Assembly: GCF_001411555.2 (NCBI RefSeq)
Contig: NC_049901.1
Span: 42,896,302-42,960,301, forward strand
Length of the DNA: 64,000 nucleotides
Origin: Juglans regia
Lineage: Eukaryota > Streptophyta > Magnoliopsida > Fagales > Juglandaceae
Direction of reading: 5' to 3'
The position numbers and the translations under genes were made by a program. The notes beneath the pieces were generated by a model that had not been told where the DNA came from, ran no database searches, and saw nothing but the letters and a program-made list of their open reading frames with translations. Positions 35,237-46,824 of this stretch are shown here, piece by piece; the first letter of the stretch is position 1, and each line of letters begins with the position of its first letter.

Positions 35237-35487
35237 CTACGTGAAACTTGGGAAAGGGGATGCACCTGATCTTGCCTTTGAATCTGTTCTTATAAGAATA
35301 AACAAATATATATGCACACAGAAAAAAAAGTGGCCCCAAACCTTAAGCCATCGTCTCTCCTTGAACACCCATATACGTCGCCCCAAAACTTCAATCTCCG
35401 TCAAAGGTTCCTTGGCACGTTTAAATTTTCTTCTTCGATTGCATATTATGTCAACTTGCACACCACTTATGTGCATTTTCCACCCAG

Positions 35488-35494
35488 TATAAAA
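35488..35494 (+). promoter_or_regulatory. TATA box of the first ERF gene
   Basis: TATAAAA lies 43 bp upstream of the ATG at 35531 and is followed by GCTAGCTAGCTAG. No other TATA-like word is close. This implies a leader of only a dozen or so bases, so the true transcription start could also be further up. Confidence 0.5.
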
Positions 35495-35530
35495 GCTAGC
35501 TAGCTAGAGTGAAGTAGGATGAGCTAAACC

Positions 35531-35953
35531 ATGGAAGAAACCCCCAAGTGTAGTAGTGTCAAAGATCAAGATGGAGATCAAAAAGATGTCCGATACCGGG
35601 GAGTGAGAAGGCGCCCTTGGGGCAAATTCGCAGCGGAGATTCGTGACTCAACAAGACAAGGTGCCCGGTTGTGGCTCGGGACGTTTAACACGGCGGAGGA
35701 GGCTGCAAGGGCTTATGATCAGGCTGCCTATTCAATGAGGGGTAACATGGCCATACTAAACTTCCCTCATGAATATCCTCCTTCACCCAATCTTTATTCT
35801 CCTAATTCTGCTTCCTCATCAACCTTCCAAAATGTGGAAAGGACATCATCAAGGAGTCATGAGCTTGGTAAAGAGGTTTTTGAGTTCGAGTATTTTGATG
35901 ATAAGTTGTTGGAAGAACTTCTTGATTTTGAAAACAAGGCGAAGAACAAGTGA
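35531..35953 (+). CDS. Ethylene-responsive factor, group IX, ERF095/096/098-like
   Basis: Intronless gene for a 140-residue transcription factor. One AP2/ERF domain occupies residues 22-79 ([19 protein letters not shown] to MAILNFP). The [10 protein letters not shown] segment marks it as an ERF (GCC-box binder), not a DREB. The C-terminus has an acidic EDLL-type activation motif ([18 protein letters not shown], 117-134). The very short N-terminus, the single domain and the C-terminal EDLL motif match the small Arabidopsis group IXc ERFs (ERF095, ERF096, ERF098). Members of that group activate defence and stress genes downstream of ethylene and jasmonate. Its nearest neighbour is the convergent ERF at 36746-37234. 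The domain is intact, so it should bind DNA. Confidence 0.95.
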   Translation: MEETPKCSSVKDQDGDQKDVRYRGVRRRPWGKFAAEIRDSTRQGARLWLGTFNTAEEAARAYDQAAYSMRGNMAILNFPHEYPPSPNLYSPNSASSSTFQNVERTSSRSHELGKEVFEFEYFDDKLLEELLDFENKAKNK

Positions 35954-36745
35954 AAGACTTTGTGATTTCAAAATTTCCTTCAATCCAAAAACAACGACAG
36001 CGAGACTAGGAATAAGAAATTATGGTAATGGGGCATCGTAATCCTTCGATAAACTAGTGGATCGGATCGATCTACCTGTGTTGTCATAGTCTCTGTTGTC
36101 TTCTTTCCTTTGAATCTGTTTTTTTTTTTTTTTTTTTTTTATTTGAAGTAGTGTCGGCCTTGACTTGTTTGGAGGATTGTGCGAGTACCATTTGTGGTAA
36201 GAAAAGTTGCCATGTCAGACCTCTGAGTCCTTCTGCTGTACTATGTTATAGATATTAGTTATATATGGCCCAGACTCCATATAATTTTATCTTTCTATGA
36301 TACCCGTTGGTTTATACTTCCGTGGGTCCATGCATTAACGTTCTCGTTGACTTAATTCCCTTCTTGGATAGGGTCAAGTTTGGCCGTCCATTATTCAGAG
36401 TAATTAGTTGAAGAACCAGTCATGATATTGCATCTTCTCTGGTTCATTGATACCCCAGTACTGTTGCTAGAAAATATTAAAAAATAAAAATAGCAAAATA
36501 AAGAGGAAGACGAAGCTCCATATATATGAAAGCTGAAAACCCTTTGCTCTAGACAATATTTTATTTGACTGCATACATTTGAAAAAATGATAATCATCCG
36601 AGCAAAACAAACAAAGAATTTGAGAAAAAAAACAACAATTACAAAAATCAAAACCCTTTATTTTCATTTCATCTGGAACTCAAACCAATCAGCTTTTAAT
36701 CAGTCATTTATTCGGTTTTTTTTATAGATAATCAGTACCCATATT
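35954..36745. other. Spacer between convergent ERF genes
   Basis: It contains the 3' UTRs of both ERF genes and a run of more than twenty T at 36120-36141. No other feature seen. Confidence 0.7.
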
Positions 36746-37234
36746 TTAAGTTGTTCTTCCCTGGCCTGGCCTATCCTCAGCGGTTTCAAGAAGCTGCTCC
36801 AACAACTTGCTGTCGAAATACTGCAATTCTATAAGTTGTTCACCTTCTTGTACTCCATTAGTACTACTGGCTGAAGCTCCTAGCTGGCCAAAACTACTAC
36901 TCGTACCTGCATGAGCAGCTGAGGAGGAAGCCGGAAAGGAAGTACCCGAAGATGTTGAAAATGAAGAACCCTGATTTTGATTATAATATTGGTACTCATT
37001 TGGGAAGTTGAGGATGGCTAAATGACCCCGGAAATGAAACGCAGCTCGGTCATATGCTCGTGCTGCCTCTTCTGCTGTGTCAAATGTTCCAAGCCACAGG
37101 CGCGCCCCATTTCTCGTCGGATCGCGTATCTCCGCCGCGAACTTACCCCACGGCCGCCGTCGAATCCCCCGGTACCGAGCTTCTCTTTCAGACTTTTCAT
37201 TAATGTTCCCAGCTCTCTTCTTCCCGGCCTCCAT
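36746..37234 (-). CDS. Ethylene-responsive factor, group IX, ERF098-like
   Basis: Intronless gene for 162 residues, convergent with the ERF at 35531. The AP2/ERF domain is residues 21-78 ([18 protein letters not shown] to LAILNFP). A Ser/Thr/Ala-rich linker (90-127) leads to a C-terminal EDLL-type motif ([16 protein letters not shown], 135-150). FHFRG replaces the more usual YSMRG in the domain helix, which sets it apart from its neighbour. The start at 37234 is the only ATG that leaves a short basic N-terminus ([10 protein letters not shown]) before the domain. A (TA)n tract 100 bp upstream may act as TATA region. Family membership is sure; assignment to ERF098 versus ERF095 or ESE1 needs a tree. 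Confidence 0.95.
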   Translation of the reverse strand: MEAGKKRAGNINEKSEREARYRGIRRRPWGKFAAEIRDPTRNGARLWLGTFDTAEEAARAYDRAAFHFRGHLAILNFPNEYQYYNQNQGSSFSTSSGTSFPASSSAAHAGTSSSFGQLGASASSTNGVQEGEQLIELQYFDSKLLEQLLETAEDRPGQGRTT

Positions 37235-38788
37235 GGACTTTTGCTTTCCCAGAATCCCAAGTACTGAAAGTGAATGTCTTTTTTGGTTTCAAGCTTTAGA
37301 TTTTGTAGCTACAATTGCATACAACAGCCAACTGCTTTAAATATATATATATATATATACATCGTCGGCTTTCTTGATAAAAAAATCAGTCCTGTATGGC
37401 GGTTGGAATTATGAGCAACTCGGAAAGTTCGAATTAAGTTCGTCAAAGCAGAAGATGGTGATAAAAATATAGTAAAGATCAGTAAACGCGAATTGAAATG
37501 GTTGCGAACGTCATGGAACCTGTCATCCTATTTTCTAAGCTGCACATTTCTTTTATGTTCGTTGGGAGTATATAATATATATAGCTTTGATCATTTAGAA
37601 ATGGCTGCGTACGTACATACGTGGTATCATTAAGTGGCAAAATCATAAGCCATGTTGTCATGTGTTTTGGTGGCGGAAGTCAATTTATATTAACAAAGGT
37701 GTTGCTGGGGACGACAGATCAAAATATTATATATAAACAAACAACCTAGTTTTTCTTTTGGCTGTTTTTATGACAACGAAGAACGACTGATCAATTATTT
37801 ATTAATTTATCTGTTTTGAAAAACTAATTTTTTCCCATTCAATGTAATAAAAAGTAGATCACCCATATCTTATATAAATAAATAAATAAATATGTTATAT
37901 TAATCTATAGCCATCATTCCGAGTGTTCTTTGAACAGCTTGCCTAGCAACAAATTAATGTCACATCTATCATCAGTTTCAAATCTGAACATCGATCATGC
38001 AACTTTATTTTATAATTGGTCCCTTTTTTTTTTGCAAGATAATTGGTCCTTTTTGACTGCTAATTTCAAAGGGAGGTGAAGAGAATCAGCCCACGATAAC
38101 TCTCTCTTTTCAGCAAGGACGGGGATTGGCATATATAAATTATATTTTATTATAAGAAAGTAGTAAATAAATTGTAGATATCACTGCTCTTTTTGTTAAT
38201 TAAGTACTACCGACAGAATAATAAATTATTGGCTCGCCTAATTATTTAAATTTTTGCTGATTTTATTTAAGAAATAAAAAAAAAACCGAGAAAATGTTCG
38301 TTAGATACTTGTTGTATGATTTATTAGTGTTTAAAAAAACATATTTCATTAAAATGGGCGTCGTTTATAAGTTCTTATTTCATGGGAAAAAGAGAAAATC
38401 TAAACCAGATTAATTAATTAGAAAAATAACTTTCTATATAGTATTTAAATAATAAATATTTAATTTTCTTACTGTAATTCTTTTTAAATCTCTTAGCAAA
38501 CCGAAGACTTTCTAATATTTTACTACGAATCTAAAACTTTTAAATTGTCTACTTTTCTGTTAGCTAGGCAATATTTTTTTTTTTTAATCTTTTGTAGGCA
38601 AACAGCCATAAAGTGGACTCGCCCAAAAAAGCGATAAAGCGGTCTCTGTTTACTTTTCTTTATTTTTTATTTTTTATTATTTATTATTTTCATAAGATTA
38701 ATTTATCTAATGTGTTCATTGGATCGTTGCCCATTAATGCTATGATCTACTGTTTGTGGATGAACCCATGCATGCATCTTAAGCTTGA
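37235..38788. other. Spacer upstream of the second ERF gene
   Basis: AT-rich, with a (TA)n run at about 37341-37361 near the ERF start, and one tail-only insertion at 38012-38049. No gene seen. Confidence 0.65.
38012..38049 (-). mobile_element. Tail-only retroposon footprint with 11-bp TSD
   Basis: ATAATTGGTCC at 38012-38022 is repeated at 38039-38049. The 16 bases between are C, ten T and GCAAG. On the minus strand this is CTTGC plus poly(A), a variant of the CTTATC-poly(A) end. The flanks diverge right outside the repeat. Confidence 0.6.
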
Positions 38789-40303
38789 TCAATCCTGTGT
38801 TCCCTTCAAATATCTTAAGACTCTATGGGCTGCATCTAGGTGAGGTTGCCGTGATTTATCTATATATTGGCTAAGAACTTGAATTGCATAAGTCAAGTCT
38901 AGCCGAGAGATGGTAAGGTATATCAACCTACCAATTAACCTGCGATTACTTAGAATATTTTCAATTAAATTACCCTCAGATGAAGAGAATTTGATGTTTT
39001 GTTCCATAGAAAACTGAACAGGTTTTGCTGCTAGTAAACCTGAGTCTTGGAGAATGTCCAATGCGTATTTTCTTTGGCACAAAGTGATGCCTTTGTCGGA
39101 TCTGGCCACTTCCAAACCTAAAAAATACTTCAATACCCCAAATTTTTTTATTTTGAATCTGTTATCTAAGAATGACTTCAGTGCAATAATTGAATCAATG
39201 TCATTGCTTGCTAGTATTATGTCATCTACATAAACTAACAAAGTAATGAATGAAGAAGAAGTGGTTTTAATGAAAAGCGAGTGATTAGAATTTGACTTAG
39301 TGAATCCATAGTCAAGAATGGTAGATGATAGTTTAGACAACCATTGGTGTGAGACTTGTCTTAGCCCATAATGGGACTTGGTAAGTCTGCATACCTGAGT
39401 ATCCCTTTTTTCTGCAAAGCCTGGTGGTATGTCCATATAGACTTCTTCATTGAGGTCACCATGCAAGAAGGCATTATTTACATCTAATTGATGTAAATGT
39501 CAGTTTTTAGCAGCAACCAAAGCTAGTAAACACCTCACTGTGGTTAATTTTGCAACAAGAGAAAATGTTTTCTGAAAATCCAAGCATTCAACTTGTGTAT
39601 AGCCCTTTGTAACCAATCGGGCTTTATACCTTTCAATGCTCCCATCTGCCTTGTATTTTATACGATAAATCCACTTGCAGTCTATAGGTTTCTTTCCTAC
39701 AGGTAAGGAAGTAAGAGTCCATGTTTTGTTTTGTTCAAGAGCTTTGATTTCAGGATGCATAGCTTCTTGCCACTCAAGTATTTTTATGGCTTGAGAAAAT
39801 GACTTTGGTTCAGTGTGAGAAGAAACTGACAAGGTAAAGCATCTATGAGAATGTGAGAGTTTATGATAAGAAACATAATTAGAAAGAGGATAACATGTAC
39901 CTTGAGAATTGTCTGCCATGAAATCCGATTGAGGGGATTGAAGAAAAACTTGGTTGTTTTCTGTCAAAGCTAGTTGACAATGATATTCTTGCAAATAACT
40001 GGGTTGTTTTCTTTGTCTTGTGGACTGTCGAGGAGGAATGGGAGATGAAGATAAAGGAATGGGAGGTGAGAATGAAGAAGAATTGTTTGAATCTGAAGTA
40101 TTAGAATCAATAGAGGAGAAGTCTTTAGGCAGAATGCTATCTGCAACATGTGGAATTGATGTTTCGGAAATGATGTTGGGTAGGACTAGAAAATGATCAA
40201 TATCAGAAGAAGAATTTGAGTCTATGGATGAAAAATGAAAAATAGACTCATGAAATATCACATCACGAGACAGAAATGTTGTATGAGATTCAAGATCATA
40301 CAA
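38789..40303 (-). pseudogene. Copia reverse transcriptase, broken
   Basis: Two adjoining frames. The first (40303-39500) has WQEAMHPEIKALEQNKTW, KWIYRIKYKADGSIERYKAR and LVTKGYTQ, the start of the RVT_2 domain. The second (39466-38789) has HGDLNEEVYMDIPPGF, the catalytic LLVYVDDIILAS (YVDD), KYFLGLEVARS and YLTISRLDLTYA. A stop near 39500 and a frame change separate them. The YVDD box is intact, but the domain could not be made as one chain. Confidence 0.88.
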
Positions 40304-40554
40304 TTATATCCTTTAACAATAAAAGGATATCCAATAAAAACACTCTTTTTGGCTCGGGAATCAAACTTTGATCTGTTTCTAGTAAGAATTGATGCAAAAC
40401 ACAGACATCTAAATACTCTTAAATGATTATAAGAGGGAGATGAATGAAGAACTTCATATGGTGATTTATTACCCAGTAAAGGTGTGTGAGTTAGATTGAT
40501 TAAATGTGTTGCTGTTAAAATACAATCACCCCAAAACTGTAACGGTAATGAGGC

Positions 40555-40902
40555 CTAAAATCTAAGAGATCTAGTAACATTTAACAAATGCTCATGTTTT
40601 CTTTCCACCACACCATTTTGTTGTGGTTTCTCAACACAACTCCATTGATGAATCACACATTTAGCTAAATAATAACCAGGCATATTGAATTCAGCCCCAT
40701 TGTCTGTTCGAATGCATTTAGTTTTGAAATTGATTTGATTTTCAACAAGGAAAAAGAATGATTGCAAATATTGTTTAGTTTGAGATTTTTGTTTCATAAA
40801 ATACACCCAAGTGCACTTAGAAAGATCATCCACAATTGTTAGAAAGAACTTAGAGCCATCTAAGGAAGCAACTAAAAATGATCCCCATATATCACAATGC
40901 AC
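40555..40902 (-). pseudogene. Copia integrase core fragment
   Basis: The rve domain is visible as LTIVDDLSKCTWVYFMK, TDNGAEF and CVEKPQQNGVVERKHEHLLN. The DDE residues are present: D of DIWG, D of TDNG and E of VERKH. The upstream part (about 41060-40903, HLSLSRLKAL and CTVCPLAKQ) is the GAG_pre-integrase zinc region, broken by stops. Confidence 0.85.
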
Positions 40903-41503
40903 AAGATGAATGGAACCAAAGCAGTGTTCTTACTGTGTTCAAATGGAAGACATTTCTGTTTTGCCAATGGACAAACAGTACATGGAAAAGAATTGGAAAT
41001 TGTAATGTCTAGTACAGATTTATTGAGAGCTTTTAGTCTAGACAAGGAAAGATGGCCTAATCTATAATGCTAAAGATCAAATTCTTTATTGACTGAGAGA
41101 GTAATGGATGATGAACCAACTGAGGGTTTTTGCAAGAGATCATATAAACCAACTTTTTCTTCACCCATGCCAATCATTTTCCATGTAGATAGGCCCCGTA
41201 CAAAACAAAAATCAGAAATGAAAATAAGACAGCAGTGGATGTCTTTAGTCAATTTACTTGCTGATATGAGATTATATGAGAAAGAGGGGACACAAAGAAC
41301 ATTTGCAATATCAAATCTTTGGATAGAGTTACGGTTCCTATGTGAGTAACTGAAACAAGATTATTATTTGGCAGCTTAACAGATGAAGAAACATGAAAAT
41401 TAATTGAAGAAAAGAAACTGGTGGAGCAGACCATGTGGTTTGTGGCGCTAGTGTCAATAATCTAAGGAATAGATGACGAATTGACAGATGCAAGAACAAT
41501 ATT

Positions 41504-42661
41504 TTATGAGAGAGAAAAGACTGAAGAAGTTTTACCTGAAAGGTTTTCAGAATATGGAATATTTGGTATTGGAAGAATACCAGATGAACTAGGCACATCA
41601 GTAGACAAAGTAGAGACTTGGTTTGCTTTATGTACTGATTTAAGAGAGGGATTGATTACGAAAAGAATTTGTTGACATTGCTCTTGTGTAAATGATAATT
41701 GTGAAACATCATTACTTTCTTGAATTGTAGGATAAGAAGATACTTGATTTGCTGAGTGAACATTTGATTTCTTGGATTTAAATTTTGGTGGGAACCCATG
41801 GATTCTATAACATTTGTCTGAGGTGTGACCCGCGTATCCACAATGATTGCATATAGGTCTATCTTTTTGAGTTCCAGACTGTTTGTTGAATGTATTGTCA
41901 TTCTTTGTAATCTTTGTTGTCATAGCAGCAATGGAGTCAAAGCTCGGGGCAGAGTTGATCTTGATTTCTCTTTGTTTTTTCTCTTGTACAACAAGAGAAA
42001 AAACTCGATTCATGGATGGTAGAGGATCTGACAACAGAATGTCCTTTTATTCTAGTGAATGAATCATTTAATCCCATAAAAAATCGCATAATATACTCTT
42101 CTTGCTAGAATTCCAGAAAATTTTTAACTATTCCACACGTACACTATGGCAATTGGCGATAATTGGCTAATTCATCCCAACATGCTTTTAATTGTGTAAA
42201 GTAATCACTAATCAATTGTTGTTCTTGAGTTAAAGAACTGATGGCTTTCTTTAATTGGAAAATTCTAGGTCGATTTCCCTGTGAGAAATGTTCTTATAGA
42301 TCCTTCCAAACATTGGCCGCTGCATCAATATACAGAATGCTTGAAGCTATGTTCTTGGTGACTAAATTGATTATCCACGATAATACGATAATACCATATC
42401 ATTGCACCTTTCCCACGTTGAAAACTTCGGATCAAATGTATTTGCAGGTTTCTTTAGGATTCCATTGACAAACCCTATTTTATTCTTTGCACTGATTGCT
42501 TTAGACATAGCTCTCGCCCATGAAGAATAATTGTCTCCATTTAACTGCTATGATACTAGCATCAAACCAAGATTCTCTCCATGATGTAAGTAGTGAGAAT
42601 CTTCAATCAAATTCTGTAGATTCTGTGGTTTTGGTGGAGTTGGTTGAGTTGAATCCGTCAT
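41504..42661 (-). pseudogene. Copia gag relic
   Basis: A gag start is readable at 42661 (MTDSTQPTPPKPQNLQNL). Then comes a UBN2-type capsid with stops (NGDNYSSWARAMSKAI, FVNGILKKP, FTQLKACWDELANY). The CCHC zinc knuckle follows in the frame at 42034-41504 (CNHCGYAGHTSDKCYRIHG). Confidence 0.8.
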
Positions 42662-43107
42662 TTTGAAAGAGATTCTATAAATCCACGTAGAATCAGATTA
42701 AGCAAAGAAATCAGATTTCCCTAATACCATGCTAAAATCTAAATCTAGACATGAAATCTTGATGTAAGCAATGAAAGTAAGCAAAAAGAGAGAGGATAGA
42801 ATAGAGTCGTGTATTACTTTGCTTCTGTATTGAATGAATTGAATTGTATACAATTGTTTACATCAGTCTATTTATAGAAGAAGCTGAGTGTAACTAACTA
42901 ACTAACTTTTACTTCAGCCAATGATATTAATCATTTGAGCCACATCATCAATTGTGTGTAGACTGAATCATGCACTTTAATAATTTATATGATAATGCAT
43001 TGAATTTAATCTCCTCATGATGACTAAAATGGAGGAAATTAAAGTAGTACCATTAAATAATAAACATATAGGGCCTAACTATATATATATATATATATAT
43101 ATAATAG

Positions 43108-43290
43108 TAATGCTAGATACAATCATAAATTGTACAAGTGCCGTGCACTCATTTAGAAAAAGAGTATAATTCATTATTAAAAAATTAATTTGTTTTATGT
43201 GGGTTCCATCTTTACTAACATTTTTTTAAAGGTGCTTGTGCACTCCATGAATGTAAATATTATTTTTCTATATATAATATACATTAAAGA
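43108..43290. mobile_element. Probable MITE upstream of family A copy 3
   Basis: The left side reads TAATGCTAGATACAATCATA, then TGTACAAGTGCCGTGCACTC. The right side has GGTGCTTGTGCACTCCATGA then a T-rich end. The GTGCACTC words are direct, not inverted, and I could not find a target duplication. I give it low confidence. Confidence 0.35.
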
Positions 43291-43368
43291 GTCAATACTA
43301 TGCATGCAGAAAATCCATTTTTTTAAGGTAGTGTCACGTGTCATTGTAGAATTTATGCGAGGATATAA

Positions 43369-43550
43369 GAGACGTTTAGATAATGAATTGAGATGAAATG
43401 AAAGTCGGAAGTTGAATAAAATATTGTTAGAATATTATTTTTATTTTAAAATTTAAAAAAATTTAATTGTTTATTATATTTTATGTGAAAATTTAAAAAA
43501 ATTGTAATAATTAAATGAGATAAGTTAAAATGATTTCTGAATCTAATAAC
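43369..43550. mobile_element. MITE family A, copy 3 (reverse orientation)
   Basis: It runs ACGTTTAGATAATGAATTG, GAGATGAAATGAAAGT, an AT-rich core with GAATAAAATATTGTTAGAA and TTGTTTATTATATTTTATG, then AATGAGATAAGTTAAAATG and TCTGAATCTAATAACC. It is the reverse complement of the layout at 8424, 35040, 52150 and 57184. Confidence 0.7.
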
Positions 43551-43736
43551 CCCCAAGATTCTCTAGAATTCTTTCAAAGCTCTAGGACTTGATAATATAT
43601 TATCCCACTTCAAGTTGAAGTCGCCCGAGCATCATGACGAGCTACCTAACGTGACTGACATTTGAGTGATCGTGGTGGCCATTTTAATTTATAAATAGAA
43701 AGAAAAAGAAAATAAAAGTCACAATGCAAATTAGTA

Positions 43737-43925
43737 ATGAAAAATTTATTCATAATCTATACACCACATATCATACATGATTTTTTTTATTTTTTATCTT
43801 ACTAAATGTGTGGTATAAAGATGCTGAATAGAATAATTCCTTTAGTTAGCAATAATAAAATAAAAATAATTAAAAAATTAAAAATTAAATATAGTGTGTG
43901 ATGTAGAGATAATGAATAGAAGGGC
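43737..43925. mobile_element. MITE family B, copy 2 (diverged)
   Basis: It has AAAAATTTATTCATAATC, then CACCACATATCATACATG, a T-rich core, and ATGTGTGGTATAAAGATG, then GAATAGAATAATTCC. A tail, TAGTGTGTGATGTAGAGATA, parallels copy 1 at 16208-16400. Confidence 0.5.
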
Positions 43926-45475
43926 TCGTGTGTGTGTGTGGATGCGCGTGCACAAAGCCAAGATGCAAAACGGCATTTTGTGTCCAAAATATTTATGTCC
44001 TTTTGAAAATCGACGCAAAAGGAAAACATTTGCGTCCTTTTTAAAGTGATTGCTAATTTTCGACACAATTGGTGCCGAACGGTTATTCGAATAGTTTTTA
44101 CAGCTTTTGCAGCACAATTATAAATTTTTAGGTCTAAATTTGAGCAATGCAAAAACGAAAACTTATTGTGGTGCAATTTGAATTTTTTGCATCTAAATTC
44201 GAGAGACACAAAGAAGATATTTTAGAAAATTATTTTATTTAAATGATTTTATTTCTTTAAGAGTATTATTTAATATTATTATTTTTTTATGTTAAAAATT
44301 CTATTTACTTATATGGATTTATTTCTTTTAGAAATATTTATTAAAACTCATCATTTTGTTTTAAGATGAAAAATATTATTTTGGGATTAAGAAAACAAAG
44401 TTGAATTTTTAAATATAGTCTCATCTCATTTTATTTTCATTTGTCTACTTCTTTTATTTAGTTTATTTTCATTATCTTTATGTGTTTAATCTCCACCATT
44501 GGATTTAGGTTAGAAACAATACATCTTGGGGCCTAGATTACTTCCCCAAAATCATAATTTCCCCATCTTTGCCTCTCGCTCTCTCTCTCGGTCTTTTCTC
44601 CGCCCTCTCGATTTATTTAATTATAAGAAAAAATAGATGCAGAAAAAATGTATCAAAGCAATCAACAACTTGATAGGTGATCTTTCCAAGATGGGATGCG
44701 CGCAGCGCATATGCTTGGGCAAATTCTGACCATTTATCAATGTAGAAATGACTCAAATATTGTAGTTTGCCACATATATTGTGTGCATAGCACATATTGA
44801 AGTTGTCTGTATGATATGTAGCAGAAAGCTTATGCGCAAGAACACTAAGTACTTGATTGATTTGGAATGTGTTAGGTACATTTTATGTATATGTTGGTAT
44901 TGTAGTTAACTCATGTGTATGCGGAAAAAAAGCACTTTAGAATGTCTTTTTGTGCATATGTAGCTTTTTCTATCTAAATGAAACTTCGATAGTTTTAATT
45001 AGTTGATATAATTCTGTGTATAATCTTAGATTTTTTTTCTCCTAGGCCTATATGCATAATGATTGATACTTGGCAGTTATGTTTACGTTAAGTATTCCAC
45101 TTTTTTATTATAAAACAAATCAACTAGATTCTTAGTCATGAGCTTCTCTTGGGAATCTTGTTCACTTGATCATCAAAAGTTCTTGTTGAACACTAATGTT
45201 TAATTCAAGTTTTTGATGATCGAGTGATTAATTTGAGGTTCATGAATTTTTGTATTGGTAAATCAATTTGACGGTTTGTATAAATTAAATTGAAACAATA
45301 CTAATGTTTATTTAAATCATTTTTCAAAATGTGAAATCTTCCTAAAATGCAACTAATTTCCAATATGTTTAGCGAGCATATATAAATTCAATATTGCTCT
45401 TTAAAATTATTTATGGCCAAAAAACAAGGCAACTAGCAACCAAAATTAATGTTTGATTGCGGCGGATTTTGTATC
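43926..45475. other. Degenerate CACTA-like DNA and spacer
   Basis: The part at 43950-44220 has repeated words such as ATCGACGCAAAAGG, TTTGCGTCC and TTTTCGACAC, like the subterminal regions of CACTA elements. No CACTACAAGAAA terminus was found here. From 44230 to 45475 I see only AT-rich unique-looking sequence and no gene. Confidence 0.45.
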
Positions 45476-45503
45476 TTTGCATCATTTTGGTTATTGTCAG
45501 AAA

Positions 45504-46051
45504 CAGGAGTGGAAAGCGGGGCCATGCTGCCCCGCCCCGCATGGAGAGGGCCTAGCAAGGGCGGGGGGCGGGATGACCCCAGTGGGGCCCTGCCCCGCCC
45601 CCCGCCCCCCGCCCCCCGCCCCCCGCTCTACATATATAATTTATTTATTTATATATATAAATAAATATATTGTATATAGATATATACAATTTATTAAAAA
45701 CTTAAAATTGTATTCAAGTCATTGGATTGTCTTGGCCTCCTAGGTCAATCTTTATATATGAGGCCAAGGCAATATAATAGTCATTTTTAAGCAATATGAG
45801 ACTTAGTGCCAAAACAATCAAAAATCTAACTCTAATGAGTTTAAGTTTTTTTTTATATTTATAAATTTTAATTTATTATTTAAATTATATTATAATTTTG
45901 GTCTAAAAAAATATTGTTAGACCAATTTTTTTTTTACACACAATGTGTTGGCCTAGGCGGGGGCGGGGGAAAAACCCCAACCCCTGCATGGTCCGGGGCG
46001 GGGTGCGGGGGAGGGTATCCCCTGCCCTGCACCATGCGGGTATCACCCCTA
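45504..46051. mobile_element. hAT-like non-autonomous element, GC-rich ends
   Basis: The left end is CAGGAGTGGAAAGCGGGG. The right end is CATGCGGGTATCACCCCTA, whose complement starts TAGGGGTGATACCCGC. These are typical hAT-type termini. The 8-bp flank GTCAGAAA (45496-45503) reappears as GTAAAAAA (46052-46059), an 8-bp duplication with two changes. The paralogous site at 47932-47942 (GTCAGAAATGTAATAAA) lacks the element. The interior is AT-rich, while both ends are C/G-rich with a short (CCCCCCG)n array at 45593-45625. Confidence 0.82.
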
Positions 46052-46714
46052 GTAAAAAATGTAATAAATTCATCAGTAGCTCGATGGAAATAAACTCATT
46101 TTTTGCTATCGATTAACACTTATTTACGACAATATAGAGTGGCGGAAAAAAGTCCATTTATGGCTCACAAGTACTTTTACGACGGGAAATATGTGACGGA
46201 AATGAGAAAATATTTTTTGTGACAATATAGAGCAACACAAAAAAGTCAATTTACGACAAGTCAATGCTTTTGCAATGAGATATATGGACGAAAATTGGAA
46301 GCTATTTGCGTTGCTAGTGAGTTTTTGCGACAATATAGATAGATGCAAAAAATAATCCATTTACGACTAGCAAGTGAGGTTGCGACGATATATACATGAC
46401 GGAAATGAGGTTATTTGCAGCGCTATTTTGTTTTTGTGACACTGGATAGTCTGGACTCTGGTCGCTAATAGAACATTTTCCTACTGTTGGAGTATCTTTT
46501 GCGTCGAAGTTGTCATCCTTTACCGTCGATAAATATTATCGCAAAAGAATTATTTTTGCATTGATATTTTATTTTGATGCGAAAAAATTTTTGAGACTTA
46601 GTATTACCAACCATCTTGTGTCGATTTTCAAGCAACGCTAAAAAATGATTAAGACGCTTTGTGTGTTTTTTGTGACACTTTTAGGTGATGCAAAATATCA
46701 TTTTTCTTGTAGTG
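46052..46714. mobile_element. CACTA-like 3' terminal segment, unit 1
   Basis: It carries many copies of GCGACAATATAGA, TTTACGACAAG and GACGGAAATGAGG-like words. It ends TTTTTCTTGTAGTG at 46714, the complement of the CACTACAAGAAAAA terminus of CACTA elements. No 5' terminus is identified. Confidence 0.65.
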
Positions 46715-46824
46715 ATAGTTCTGTTCAAGTTGCTGTCAAACCTTTAACAAGGAAAGGCATCAACGCTTCTGTTCTATTGTGTTTACGAGATGTCAGATTC
46801 AATAAGTTTAAAACTAGTGTTCTT

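Larger units (their letters stand above)
30671..35487. other. Long intergenic stretch, no recognised gene
   Basis: The 3' UTR of the prenyltransferase gene should end within a few hundred bases. Several open frames of 60-145 codons occur between 31044 and 32265, but none has a recognisable domain, signal or coding texture. Other content: a CT tract at 33080-33099, a small TIR-like element at about 33778-33878 (GGGCTAGTTTGGGTAG ... CTGTCCAAACAC), a (CCA)n tract at 34026-34051, a 20-bp tandem repeat GGGCATCCAAACTATTTTTG around 34274-34318, and one MITE family A copy. Confidence 0.55.
38789..42970 (-). mobile_element. Ty1/Copia retrotransposon, 3'-truncated, degenerate
   Basis: On the minus strand the order is 5' LTR (about 42970 to 42730), a primer-binding site next to it (TGGTATTAGGG at 42729-42719, a decayed initiator-Met tRNA match), gag, integrase and reverse transcriptase: the Copia order. 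The LTR carries a TATA-like CTATAAATAG at 42877-42868. The element stops at 38789 right after the RT motif RYLKGTQD. RNase H, polypurine tract and 3' LTR are missing, so the 3' end was lost by deletion or by insertion of other DNA. It splits the ERF neighbourhood, lying between the second and third ERF genes. Confidence 0.88.

Noticed and set aside
45449..45743. Pro-rich open frames of 71-96 codons
   Set aside because: They are produced by the CCCCGCC-type end of the hAT-like element, which reads through in two frames. The element borders cut them.
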